A stretch of DNA of 64,000 nt from Dictyoglomus thermophilum H-6-12 (GTDB lineage Bacteria; Dictyoglomota; Dictyoglomia; Dictyoglomales; Dictyoglomaceae). Both the position numbers and the translations under genes were made by a program. The notes beneath the pieces are model-generated. The model did not search any database. It worked only from the letters and a program-made list of their open reading frames with translations, and was not told the DNA's origin. Positions 1-7,228 of the stretch are shown one piece after another (the first letter of the stretch is position 1; every line of letters begins with the position of its first letter). The DNA lies in NCBI RefSeq assembly GCF_000020965.1, contig NC_011297.1:1-64000 (forward strand). The letters are read 5' to 3'.

Positions 1-11
1 AGCAATTTTTT

Positions 12-40
12 TATAATACCTTAAACTAATCATAAGGAGG
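12..40 (+). promoter_or_regulatory. -10 element and ribosome binding site for purE
   Basis: A TATAAT -10 hexamer lies at 12-17, so transcription would start near 24. A strong AAGGAGG Shine-Dalgarno sequence sits at 34-40, seven bases before the ATG at 48. The -35 element would fall outside the window. Confidence 0.55.
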
Positions 41-47
41 GATCCCT

Positions 48-521
48 ATGTTAGTTGTCATCCTTATGGGATCAAAGGGAGATCTGGAACATGCAAAAAA
101 AATAGCCCAAACCTTAGAAAAATTTGAGGTCCCATATGTAATGAGGATTGCCTCTGCCCATAAAGTCCCATTGAAAGTATTAGAGATAATAAAAGAGTAC
201 GAAAATAAAGATGTGGTCTTCATAACCATAGCAGGAAGAAGTAATGCCCTTTCAGGTTTTACCGATGCCAATACCACAAAACCAGTTATTGCATGTCCTC
301 CCTATAGTGATAAATTTGCAGGAGCAGACATATTTTCCACATTAAGAATGCCTTCTGGTGTAGCTCCCTTAACCATTTTGGAGCCTGAAGAAGCAGCCCT
401 TGCTGCTGTAAAAATGTTAGCTATAAAATATGAAAACTTAATAGATAAGATCAAAAAATATCAGGAAGAAAAGAGACGAGAAATAGAAAAAGCTGATGAA
501 GAGGTGAAAAACAATGGGTAG
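48..521 (+). CDS. purE: 5-(carboxyamino)imidazole ribonucleotide mutase / AIR carboxylase (PurE family, class II-like)
   Basis: This enzyme makes carboxyaminoimidazole ribonucleotide in purine synthesis. The N-terminus carries the PurE phosphate-binding signature MGSKGD (residues 7-12) and SAHK (36-39). The middle motif AGRSNALSG followed by VIACPP and LRMPSGV resembles the class II (animal PAICS-type) AIR carboxylases, which use CO2 directly, rather than the usual bacterial class I motif. The last 30 residues are a charged helix that is long for the family. The gene overlaps purC by eight bases, so the two are translationally coupled. The family is certain; the class II assignment is from motif memory. 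Confidence 0.9.
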   Translation: MLVVILMGSKGDLEHAKKIAQTLEKFEVPYVMRIASAHKVPLKVLEIIKEYENKDVVFITIAGRSNALSGFTDANTTKPVIACPPYSDKFAGADIFSTLRMPSGVAPLTILEPEEAALAAVKMLAIKYENLIDKIKKYQEEKRREIEKADEEVKNNG

Positions 522-1530
522 TGTGAAAGATTTAATAGTAATAGAAAAACCAACAGAAAAAAAACTTGGAAGAGGAAGGTTCCTATTCTCCGACCGATAC
601 TCTGTATTTGACTACGGAGAAATGCCTGATCTCATCGACGATAAAGGTAAAGCTATATGTATAGCCACAGCCTATTTTTTTGAAAAATTAGAAAATTTAG
701 GGATTAAAACCCACTATATAGGACTTGTAGAAGATGATAAGATTAAAACACTATACGAACTCAAGGAACCAACAAATGTTATGGAGTTTAAAATGGTAAG
801 AGTTCTAAAACCAGAGCTCCAAGAAAATATTTATAATTACTCCATATTTAAAAAAGAAAGATCAAACTTCTTGATTCCTTTAGAAGTTATTTATAGGAAT
901 GCTCTCCCCGAAGGATCCTCCGTGTTTAAAAGACTGAAAGAGGGAAGCTTAAATTTAGAAGAGATAGGACTTGATAAAATGCCAGAACCAGGGCAAAAAT
1001 TAGAAAAACCCATTGTAGACTTTTCTACAAAATTGGAGGTAAATGATAGATATTTATCGAAAAAAGAAGCCTTAGAAATAAGTGGACTTTCTGAAACAGA
1101 ATTTGAAAAACTTAGAAATCTTACTTTATTTATAGATGATTTAATAACAGAAGAGACAAGGAAGATAAATCTAAATAACGAAGACGGAAAAGTAGAATAT
1201 GCTCTCGACTTAGAACGTAATATAATGCTTGTAGACGCTCTTGGTACCCTTGACGAATGTAGATTTACCTTTGAAGGTATACCTGTAAGCAAAGAAATTG
1301 CAAGAATTTATTACCGAAAAACTGACTGGTATAAGGAGGTAGAAGAAGCAAAAAAGAAGGATCGTTTTAACTGGAAAAATTATGTAAGTACCCCTCCCAA
1401 ACTTCCTAAAGAAATAAAAGACTTGATATCTCTAATTTATAAAGCCTATGTTAATGAGTTAACAGAAATAGAATGGTTTGAAACTCCCCCCATGAAAGAT
1501 TTACTTACTAGATTAAGAGAATTAATTTAA
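514..1530 (+). CDS. purC: Phosphoribosylaminoimidazole-succinocarboxamide synthase (SAICAR synthetase)
   Basis: PurC joins aspartate to CAIR with ATP, the step after purE. The motifs GRGRFLFSDRYSVFDYGEMPD near residues 20-40 (substrate and ATP site), IPLEVIYRN (about 121-129) and LVDALGTLDECRF (about 239-251) are visible. At 338 residues it is longer than the 235-240 residue bacterial form and resembles the long form of archaea and some thermophiles. The start overlaps the purE stop. With a class II-like PurE before it, this pair matches the two halves of the fused animal PAICS enzyme. Confidence 0.9.
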   Translation: MGSVKDLIVIEKPTEKKLGRGRFLFSDRYSVFDYGEMPDLIDDKGKAICIATAYFFEKLENLGIKTHYIGLVEDDKIKTLYELKEPTNVMEFKMVRVLKPELQENIYNYSIFKKERSNFLIPLEVIYRNALPEGSSVFKRLKEGSLNLEEIGLDKMPEPGQKLEKPIVDFSTKLEVNDRYLSKKEALEISGLSETEFEKLRNLTLFIDDLITEETRKINLNNEDGKVEYALDLERNIMLVDALGTLDECRFTFEGIPVSKEIARIYYRKTDWYKEVEEAKKKDRFNWKNYVSTPPKLPKEIKDLISLIYKAYVNELTEIEWFETPPMKDLLTRLRELI

Positions 1531-1544
1531 ACATCTTATGCCTA

Positions 1545-1567
1545 AAGGGGGCAAAAGATGCCCCCTT
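1545..1567 (+). terminator. Hairpin after purC
   Basis: AAGGGGGC pairs with GCCCCCTT across a seven-base loop, 14 bases after the purC stop. The 3' tail is AT-rich but not a clean T run, so termination strength is uncertain. Confidence 0.6.
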
Positions 1568-1643
1568 ATAATAAACTCTCTACCCATTGTAAATCCTTGT
1601 CAAAACTCAATTTTAAAATCATCCTATCAGTAAGTATTTAACT

Positions 1644-2130
1644 TTATCCACAATTGTGGATAACTTTGTGCATAGGTTGTGGATAACTCTGTGGATAACT
1701 TTAGTAAATTGTGGATAACTTTGTGGATAAAATGTGAATTGTGGATAATGTGGAAAAGTTTGGAAAACTTATCCACAAACAAAAACCTTTAAAAAATTAA
1801 TCATTTTTCTTTTATCCACAATATCCACAGCCCTTACTACAACAACAAATTTTTGTTTTTTTATAATAACCGTCTTTGTACTAATTATAGTAAAGTGTGG
1901 ATAACTTTTTGGAAAAAGGGAGCCCCCTTAAAGGGACTCCCTTTGAGAAAGGAAATTCTGACTGGGGGTAGAGTTTATTCTTTATTTTAAAATTATATAT
2001 CTTGTTTATTAAATTTGCAATATTTTCAAAAAGAAATTTAATAATCTTAAACAAAATCGTGTTAATTAACCTTAAATGCTTTATTAAATTAATTTTTTGT
2101 TGTGTAAAAAATAATATTTTTTATGAGATT
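1644..2130. other. Candidate chromosomal replication origin (oriC): DnaA-box cluster with AT-rich flank
   Basis: Ten exact copies of the DnaA box TTATCCACA lie between 1644 and 1904. Forward copies start at 1644, 1769 and 1812; reverse copies (TGTGGATAA) start at 1655, 1678, 1690, 1710, 1722, 1740 and 1896. One-mismatch copies lie at 1821 and near 1667. Pairs at 1678/1690 and 1710/1722 are 12 bp apart, about one helical turn. To the right, 1970-2140 is very AT-rich and could be the unwinding element. No gene is seen in 1531-2147. dnaA itself is not in the window. Confidence 0.8.
1915..1944 (-). terminator. Inverted repeat at the right edge of the DnaA-box cluster
   Basis: AAAGGGAG (1915-1922) pairs with CTCCCTTT (1937-1944), and CCC with GGG inside the loop extends the structure. 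Read on the minus strand it is followed by a five-T run, so it would stop leftward transcription from entering the box cluster. Its role is inferred. Confidence 0.45.
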
Positions 2131-2131
2131 T

Positions 2132-2147
2132 TGATATAATTCAAATT
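2132..2147 (+). promoter_or_regulatory. Extended -10 promoter giving a leaderless mgtC-family transcript
   Basis: TGATATAAT (2132-2140) is an extended -10 element. The expected start of transcription, seven bases after the hexamer, is 2147, and the ATG is at 2148. No Shine-Dalgarno sequence precedes the ATG. Confidence 0.55.
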
Positions 2148-2795
2148 ATGATAACGGTGTGGGATGTATTAATAAAATTTCTTTTATCTACTATTTTTTT
2201 TGGAATTATAGGCTGGGAGAGAGAAAAAGAGGAGAAACCAGCTGGTCTTAGAACTCATATATTAGTCTCTCTGGGTTCAACTCTTTTTATGATTGTATCT
2301 GCTTATGCCTTTCCTGGAGAAAGTGATCCAGGAAGAATTGCGGCTCAGGTTGTTACAGGTATAGGTTTTATAGGGGCAGGAACAATTTTGAGAACTGGTT
2401 TTACTGTAAAGGGTTTAACTACTGCAGCCAGTATATGGGCGGTTTCTGGAGTTGGTCTTGCGGTAGGAGCAGGATTATATCTTCCAGCCTTTGTCTCTAC
2501 TTTATTTATTATATCCGTACTTGTTTTGGCAACTAAACTTGAAAAGATTTTTTTAGGTACTCATCAAGATGTGGCATTAAATTTGATAATAGAAGATAGA
2601 CCTGGATCTATAGGAGAAATAGGTACTCTTTTTGGAGAATTAAATATAGATATAAAGCAGATAGAGCTTGGAAATTCTTGGGGAGGGAAGGTTTCTTTAA
2701 AAATTCTTGTCAGACTTCCTCAGAAAATTTCAAAGAATGATTTACTGTTGAGACTCTCCGGACTGCCATCGGTTGTTGATGCAGAAATAATTTAA
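2148..2795 (+). CDS. MgtC/SapB family membrane protein with C-terminal ACT-like domain
   Basis: The first 130 residues form four to five hydrophobic helices with the MgtC/SapB signatures GWEREKEEKPAGLRTHILV (about 22-40) and GIGFIGAGTILR (about 71-82). Residues 140-215 are soluble and ACT-like (LIIEDRPGSIGEIGTLF), as in many MgtC relatives. The family is linked to magnesium homeostasis and inner-membrane regulation; it is not itself a proven Mg2+ transporter. The ATG lies directly after a -10 element, which points to a leaderless mRNA. The 215-residue length fits the family. The MBL-fold gene follows 17 bases later and is probably co-transcribed. Confidence 0.88.
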   Translation: MITVWDVLIKFLLSTIFFGIIGWEREKEEKPAGLRTHILVSLGSTLFMIVSAYAFPGESDPGRIAAQVVTGIGFIGAGTILRTGFTVKGLTTAASIWAVSGVGLAVGAGLYLPAFVSTLFIISVLVLATKLEKIFLGTHQDVALNLIIEDRPGSIGEIGTLFGELNIDIKQIELGNSWGGKVSLKILVRLPQKISKNDLLLRLSGLPSVVDAEII

Positions 2796-2812
2796 ATAAG
2801 GAGGATATTTTT

Positions 2813-3550
2813 ATGAAGAGTAATGAATATGCTTCAATGTTAGTTGAGGATGGAGTTCATCATATTTCGGATTATAGGGGTGATAGTTTTTATCTGATAT
2901 TTGGAGATAATAAAGCAATACTTTTTGACACAGGTATGGGGAATGGAGATCTGAAAGGATATATAAAGAATCTTACTGATAAAGAGGTAGAGGTAATAAT
3001 ATCTCATGCTCATTGGGATCATATAATGCAAGCTAATCAATTTGAGAAAGTGTATATGAATCATAAGGATATAGAAATCATAAAATTGTTTAATATGAAC
3101 ATTGACTATACTAATTTTTTAGATATTAGAGATGGGGAGATTATAGATTTAGGTAAAAGAAAGTTGGAGATTATAGAAGTTCCAGGACATACTCCTGGAT
3201 CTACTGTTTTGTTGGATAAAGATAATAAGCTTTTGTTTAGTGGTGATGCTATAGGTGCTGGACATACCTGGATGCAACTTCCAGGATGTCTTCCTTTAAC
3301 TCAATATTTAGAAAGTTTATATAGACTTTCAAAAAGAAGTAACGAATTCGAAAAAATTTACCATGGACATTTAGCTGGAACAGATTTTAAGCCTTTTCCA
3401 AGGGAGTATTTGTTTGATCTTATAAAAGCTGTAGAAAAGGTTATCTCTGGGGAGCTTGTGGGTGAACCCTATCCCTATGGTAATTTTGGTGGACTGTATG
3501 TAACTTATGGTATGGCTACCCTTGTCTATAATCCTCAAAATGTTAAATAA
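2813..3550 (+). CDS. Metallo-beta-lactamase-fold hydrolase
   Basis: The metal-binding motif H-x-H-x-D-H is at residues 65-70 (SHAHWDH), with further ligands in GHTPGS (about 125-130), GDAIGAG and YHGH near the C-terminus. The protein is soluble and has no signal peptide. The fold covers glyoxalase II, lactonases, RNases and other hydrolases, and the substrate cannot be read from the sequence. A good AAGGAGG site precedes the ATG. Confidence 0.85.
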   Translation: MKSNEYASMLVEDGVHHISDYRGDSFYLIFGDNKAILFDTGMGNGDLKGYIKNLTDKEVEVIISHAHWDHIMQANQFEKVYMNHKDIEIIKLFNMNIDYTNFLDIRDGEIIDLGKRKLEIIEVPGHTPGSTVLLDKDNKLLFSGDAIGAGHTWMQLPGCLPLTQYLESLYRLSKRSNEFEKIYHGHLAGTDFKPFPREYLFDLIKAVEKVISGELVGEPYPYGNFGGLYVTYGMATLVYNPQNVK

Positions 3551-3569
3551 AAATTTTAATAAATAATTA

Positions 3570-3617
3570 TTGACAAAGAGATGTATTTGTTATATTTATA
3601 TTAACAAACGATTTCGT
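3570..3617 (+). promoter_or_regulatory. Promoter and LacI-type operator upstream of the solute-binding protein at 3718
   Basis: TTGACA is at 3570-3575, with an AT-rich -10 region (TATTTA) about 17 bases downstream. Overlapping the start region is a near-palindrome with arms ACGA and TCGT around TT (3608-3617), within AAACGATTTCGTAAA. The ten bases CAAACGATTT also occur next to the lacI-family promoter on the minus strand near 15740, which suggests a shared regulator. Confidence 0.5.
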
Positions 3618-3627
3618 AAATGATTTT

Positions 3628-3645
3628 TTAAAGGGAGGTGAGGAT
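3628..3645 (+). promoter_or_regulatory. 18-nt leader element shared with the gene at 15922
   Basis: TTAAAGGGAGGTGAGGAT occurs here and again at 15832-15849. In both places it ends exactly 73 bases before the start codon of a family 5 solute-binding protein. It contains a strong Shine-Dalgarno-like GGAGGTGA but no usable start codon follows at normal spacing. Confidence 0.55.
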
Positions 3646-3717
3646 AAGTACAAAAAATTTTTAAATCATCTTTGTTTTTCATTGATTTTAAGTCTTAAGT
3701 TGTAAGGGGGATTTTTT

Positions 3718-5610
3718 ATGAAGAAGGTATTGTTGTTTGTAATTTTATTAATGCTATCCTTAATTAGTTTTTCTCAATTAGGACTTTCGCAACTTGCAGT
3801 TAACGTACCAAGAGAAGAAACTATTATTGCTAATGTGTTGAGTGGAAGGGTTGGTTCACCTGATAATTTTAATGTATGGACTACTACATGGAGATCTCCT
3901 GATAGAGGTATTCAGCAATTACTCCTTGAGCCTCTTTGGATTGTAGATCCTGCAACAGGTAAAGTGATTAATGCTTTAGCAAAGGATAAGCCAATTTATA
4001 ATAGTGATTTTACAAGGATGGTTGTAAAAATAAGAGAGGGTTGTTATTGGAGCGATGGAGTAGAATTTACAGCAGATGATTTAGTGTATACTGTAGAACT
4101 TATAATGAAATATCAAGAATTAGGCTACAATGCAAGTTTCAACGAATATGTAAAGAGGGTATATAAAACCGATAAATACACAGTGGTCTTTGAGTTAAAG
4201 AAACCCAATGCAAGATTCCATGCTTACTTCTTAGATAGATGGGGTGCTTGCAGACCTCTTCCAAAACATGTATTTGAAAAAGTAAAAGATCCTATTACTT
4301 TTGATTTTAAACCTCCTGTAGGTACTGGTCCTTATGTGCTCCATAGCTATGATCCAGGTGGATACTGGACCCTTTGGCAGAGAAGAGAAGATTGGCAAAG
4401 AACTCCCACAGGAAAACTCTTTGGAATGCCTCAACCTAAATATGTATTATTCTACTACTATGGACCAACAGAGAAACAAGTCCTTGCACAAAATAACCAT
4501 CAACTTGATATGGCAGATCTAACCATGGAAGGATTGAGATCTGTACTCCAAACTAACAAATATGCAAGAGCATATAGGAAAGAGTTCCCATACATTGTTA
4601 ACGTGGATCCTTGTGTAAGTGGTGTAATATTCAACAATGCAAAAGCTCCATGGAATAATAAGGAAGTAAGATGGGCGTTAACCCTTGCCATAGATATTGT
4701 AGAGTATGTAGGACTTGCTTATGACTATGCAGTAACTGTCTCACCAGTTCATATACCTGCAACTCCTGCTTACATGAATTGGTATATTAAACCATTAGAA
4801 CCATGGTTGAAGAACTTAACAATTACGGTAGATGGTAAACCATTCAAGGTATATGATCCTGATGTACCAATGAGAATAGCAGAGGCTGCTAGGAAGAGAG
4901 GATATAAAGTTCCTACTGATCCAAAGCAAATAAGAGAGATCTTTGGAATTGGCTGGTACAAATATGCACCTGATGTAGCAGAAAAGTTACTCATTAAGAA
5001 TGGATTCAAGAGAGACAAAGATGGTAAATGGCTAACTCCTGAAGGTAAGCCTTGGAAGATCACAATTCTTACTCCACCTAACCCAGCTTCTGTAAACTAT
5101 AGAAATGCCTTTGCATTATCTCAAGTTTGGAAGAAGTTTGGAATTGAAACCGAAGTATATGCTACTGAAAATGACGGAACACTAATGAATGTAGGAGATT
5201 TTGAAGTATCTACTTCTGGTCAATGGCCTGCAAGAGAACCATGGGGTGGACATCCAGACTTATACAGAACAATGGAGCAATTCAGCTCGGCCTACTATAG
5301 ACCTCTTGGAGAGTACTATCCAGGACATCAATGCAGATGGACTAACCCCAAGATGGACGAAATAATAAAAGGAATGCAATCAGTTAGTTGGGATTCTCCA
5401 AAGAATAAGGCTCTTGGTATGGAAGGATTAAAGATCTTGGCACAAGAGATGCCAACAATTCCAACCTTTACATATCCAGGTGTTGTAGGATATGATGAAT
5501 ACTATTGGACTAACTATCCTACAGCAGAGAATCCATATTGTATACCATATCATCATTGGCCTAACTTCAAGTACATGCTTCCATTCTTAAAGCCAACAGG
5601 AAGAAAGTAA
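3718..5610 (+). CDS. ABC transporter substrate-binding protein, family 5 (peptide/oligosaccharide type)
   Basis: A 630-residue exported binding protein with an N-terminal signal peptide (hydrophobic residues 4-20). It has the SBP_bac_5 features: the GCYWSDGVEFTADD motif near 108-121 and TGPYVL near 203-208. Proteins of this family in hyperthermophiles such as Thermotoga often bind oligosaccharides rather than peptides. No permease adjoins it; the nearest are at 17742 and 18725. The nearby GH5 and GH26 enzymes suggest a beta-mannan or beta-glucan oligosaccharide, which is inference. It has a long 5' leader with an operator-like palindrome and is followed by a strong terminator. Confidence 0.87.
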   Translation: MKKVLLFVILLMLSLISFSQLGLSQLAVNVPREETIIANVLSGRVGSPDNFNVWTTTWRSPDRGIQQLLLEPLWIVDPATGKVINALAKDKPIYNSDFTRMVVKIREGCYWSDGVEFTADDLVYTVELIMKYQELGYNASFNEYVKRVYKTDKYTVVFELKKPNARFHAYFLDRWGACRPLPKHVFEKVKDPITFDFKPPVGTGPYVLHSYDPGGYWTLWQRREDWQRTPTGKLFGMPQPKYVLFYYYGPTEKQVLAQNNHQLDMADLTMEGLRSVLQTNKYARAYRKEFPYIVNVDPCVSGVIFNNAKAPWNNKEVRWALTLAIDIVEYVGLAYDYAVTVSPVHIPATPAYMNWYIKPLEPWLKNLTITVDGKPFKVYDPDVPMRIAEAARKRGYKVPTDPKQIREIFGIGWYKYAPDVAEKLLIKNGFKRDKDGKWLTPEGKPWKITILTPPNPASVNYRNAFALSQVWKKFGIETEVYATENDGTLMNVGDFEVSTSGQWPAREPWGGHPDLYRTMEQFSSAYYRPLGEYYPGHQCRWTNPKMDEIIKGMQSVSWDSPKNKALGMEGLKILAQEMPTIPTFTYPGVVGYDEYYWTNYPTAENPYCIPYHHWPNFKYMLPFLKPTGRK

Positions 5611-5637
5611 CCTAGTTATAAACAAACAAATATTTAA

Positions 5638-5663
5638 AAAGGGGACCGAAAGGTCCCCTTTTT
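5638..5663 (+). terminator. Rho-independent terminator after the binding protein
   Basis: AAAGGGGACC and GGTCCCCTTT form a ten-base-pair stem around a GAAA tetraloop, followed by a T run. Confidence 0.9.
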
Positions 5664-5720
5664 ATTTTGGTATTGTAATTGTATAATTTTACTGAGTATT
5701 TTAAGGGCGGAGGAATTTTT

Positions 5721-6473
5721 ATGGAAGAAAAATTTGAGGCAAACTGGGAAGCAGTTTTTGAACCTGAAGATTACCTCTATTTTTATGAAGATATGTTAAC
5801 GGATGAACAAACTCAAATTGAAGTAGACTTTATTAGAAGAGAACTCGATCTTAAAGAACCCAAGAAAATTCTTGACATAGCTTGCGGATATGGTAGACAT
5901 GCAAATAGACTTGCTCTTTATGGGCATGAGGTAGTAGGTGTAGATTTAAGTGAGAAGTTTTTGAGGATGGCAAAAGAAGATGCTGACAAATTAAATGTGA
6001 AAGTTAATTATATATTAGGAGATATTAGAGAGATAAATTTTGATGAAGAATTTGATGCTGTTATATCTATGTTTACCTCCTTTGGATACTACGAAGATGA
6101 AGATAATTTGAAGATACTTAGAAATGTGTCTAAATCCCTAAAAAGAGGTGGTAAATTTTTGCTGGATTTAAGTAATAGGGATTTCATATTAAGAAATTTT
6201 TTGCCTTATGTAGTTATTGAGAAAGATGGTAATTACATGATTGATTTTAATATTGTGGATATAACTGAGGGCAGAATATATAACAAGAGAGTAGTAATAA
6301 GAGATGGGGTTAAAAAGGAGAAGCCCTTTTTTATAAGGCTATATACTCCTACAGAGATAAGGCTTCTTCTTGAAATTGTAGGTTTAAAAGTTTTGAGGTT
6401 TTATGGAGGATACGACAGTAGTCCTTTAAGTATTTATTCTAGGAGAATGATTGTGATATCTGAAAAAATATAG
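5721..6473 (+). CDS. Class I SAM-dependent methyltransferase
   Basis: The SAM-binding motif I is clear (LDIACGYGRHANRL, about residues 43-56), followed by VVGVDLS (motif II) and GDIREINFDEEFDAVI (motif III). The C-terminal half is a small mixed domain. The start is placed at the ATG at 5721 because GGCGGAGG lies just before it; an upstream TTG in frame at 5679 has no ribosome binding site and overlaps the terminator region. The length of 250 residues fits. The substrate is unknown. Confidence 0.83.
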   Translation: MEEKFEANWEAVFEPEDYLYFYEDMLTDEQTQIEVDFIRRELDLKEPKKILDIACGYGRHANRLALYGHEVVGVDLSEKFLRMAKEDADKLNVKVNYILGDIREINFDEEFDAVISMFTSFGYYEDEDNLKILRNVSKSLKRGGKFLLDLSNRDFILRNFLPYVVIEKDGNYMIDFNIVDITEGRIYNKRVVIRDGVKKEKPFFIRLYTPTEIRLLLEIVGLKVLRFYGGYDSSPLSIYSRRMIVISEKI

Positions 6474-6486
6474 GGGGTTTTTTAAT

Positions 6487-7224
6487 ATGAGGAGATTTTT
6501 TCTTTTTTTACTTCTTTTTGTTTTCATTATTATGAATACTTTTGGCGTAGAATTTGATTCTGCTAATAGAATATTTTTTGAAGCAAGAAGAGATAGGAAT
6601 GTAGAAAAGATTAAATCCTTGATAAATTCTCTTGAAAGTGATAAAGATCTCCCAAAAAATTCTCAGCTTTTAACTGTTCTTGCTGATTCTTACTTAGAAT
6701 ATGGACTTTGGGGAGTGGAGGGTAAAGAAAAAGAAAAAATGTATGAGAAAGCAAGAAGTTACGCTGAAAAGGCTATACAGATAGATCCTAATAATGGAAG
6801 AGCATGGTATATAGCAGGGGCTTCCATTGGAAGGCTTGCTCAATATAAAGGGATAGTTCAAAGTTTGTTTATGCTTAAAGATTTTGATAAATATATCGGC
6901 AAAGCCATAGAGATTTTGAATGATCCCCTTTACAAGACTTTTGCTCTACTTGCCATGGGCATGAGATATAGAGATGTTCCATGGCCTCTTTATAATTATG
7001 AAAAGGCTGAAAGCTATATGAAAGAAGCTTTAAAATATACCCCAATATACCCTAATGTTTATCTTGAACTTGGATATTTGTATCTAAAAATGGGTAAAAA
7101 GGATTTTGCTAAGGAGATGTTTCTTAAAGTTATAAATTCTGAACCTCATCCATGGCTTGTAAAGACTCATGAGGAGTCAGTTAAGCTTGCTGAGAAGGAA
7201 TTAGAAAAATTAGGAGGAAAGTAG
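6487..7224 (+). CDS. Exported TPR-repeat protein of unknown function
   Basis: A signal peptide (hydrophobic residues 4-20, MRRFFLFLLLFVFIIMNTFG) precedes a helical protein. TPR-like helices are visible near residues 87-110 (KARSYAEKAIQIDPNNGRAWYI) and 172-210 (AESYMKEALKYTPIYPNVYLELGYLYLKMGKKDFAKEMF, with the classic P at the turn). It lies between a methyltransferase and a GH5 lipoprotein, four bases before the latter, so it is probably co-transcribed with it. A scaffold role at the cell surface is possible but only inferred. Confidence 0.7.
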   Translation: MRRFFLFLLLFVFIIMNTFGVEFDSANRIFFEARRDRNVEKIKSLINSLESDKDLPKNSQLLTVLADSYLEYGLWGVEGKEKEKMYEKARSYAEKAIQIDPNNGRAWYIAGASIGRLAQYKGIVQSLFMLKDFDKYIGKAIEILNDPLYKTFALLAMGMRYRDVPWPLYNYEKAESYMKEALKYTPIYPNVYLELGYLYLKMGKKDFAKEMFLKVINSEPHPWLVKTHEESVKLAEKELEKLGGK

Positions 7225-7228
7225 AGAT

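Noticed and set aside
891-1292. 133-codon frame on the minus strand inside purC
   Set aside because: It is antisense to a certain gene, serine- and phenylalanine-rich as expected from reversed AT-rich coding DNA, and has no ribosome site.
1531-2147. Hidden gene in the gap after purC
   Set aside because: The stretch has stops in all frames at short intervals and is fully explained by the hairpin, DnaA boxes and AT-rich DNA.
5679-5720. Upstream TTG start for the methyltransferase
   Set aside because: It lies directly after the previous terminator without a ribosome site, whereas the ATG at 5721 has GGCGGAGG at good spacing.
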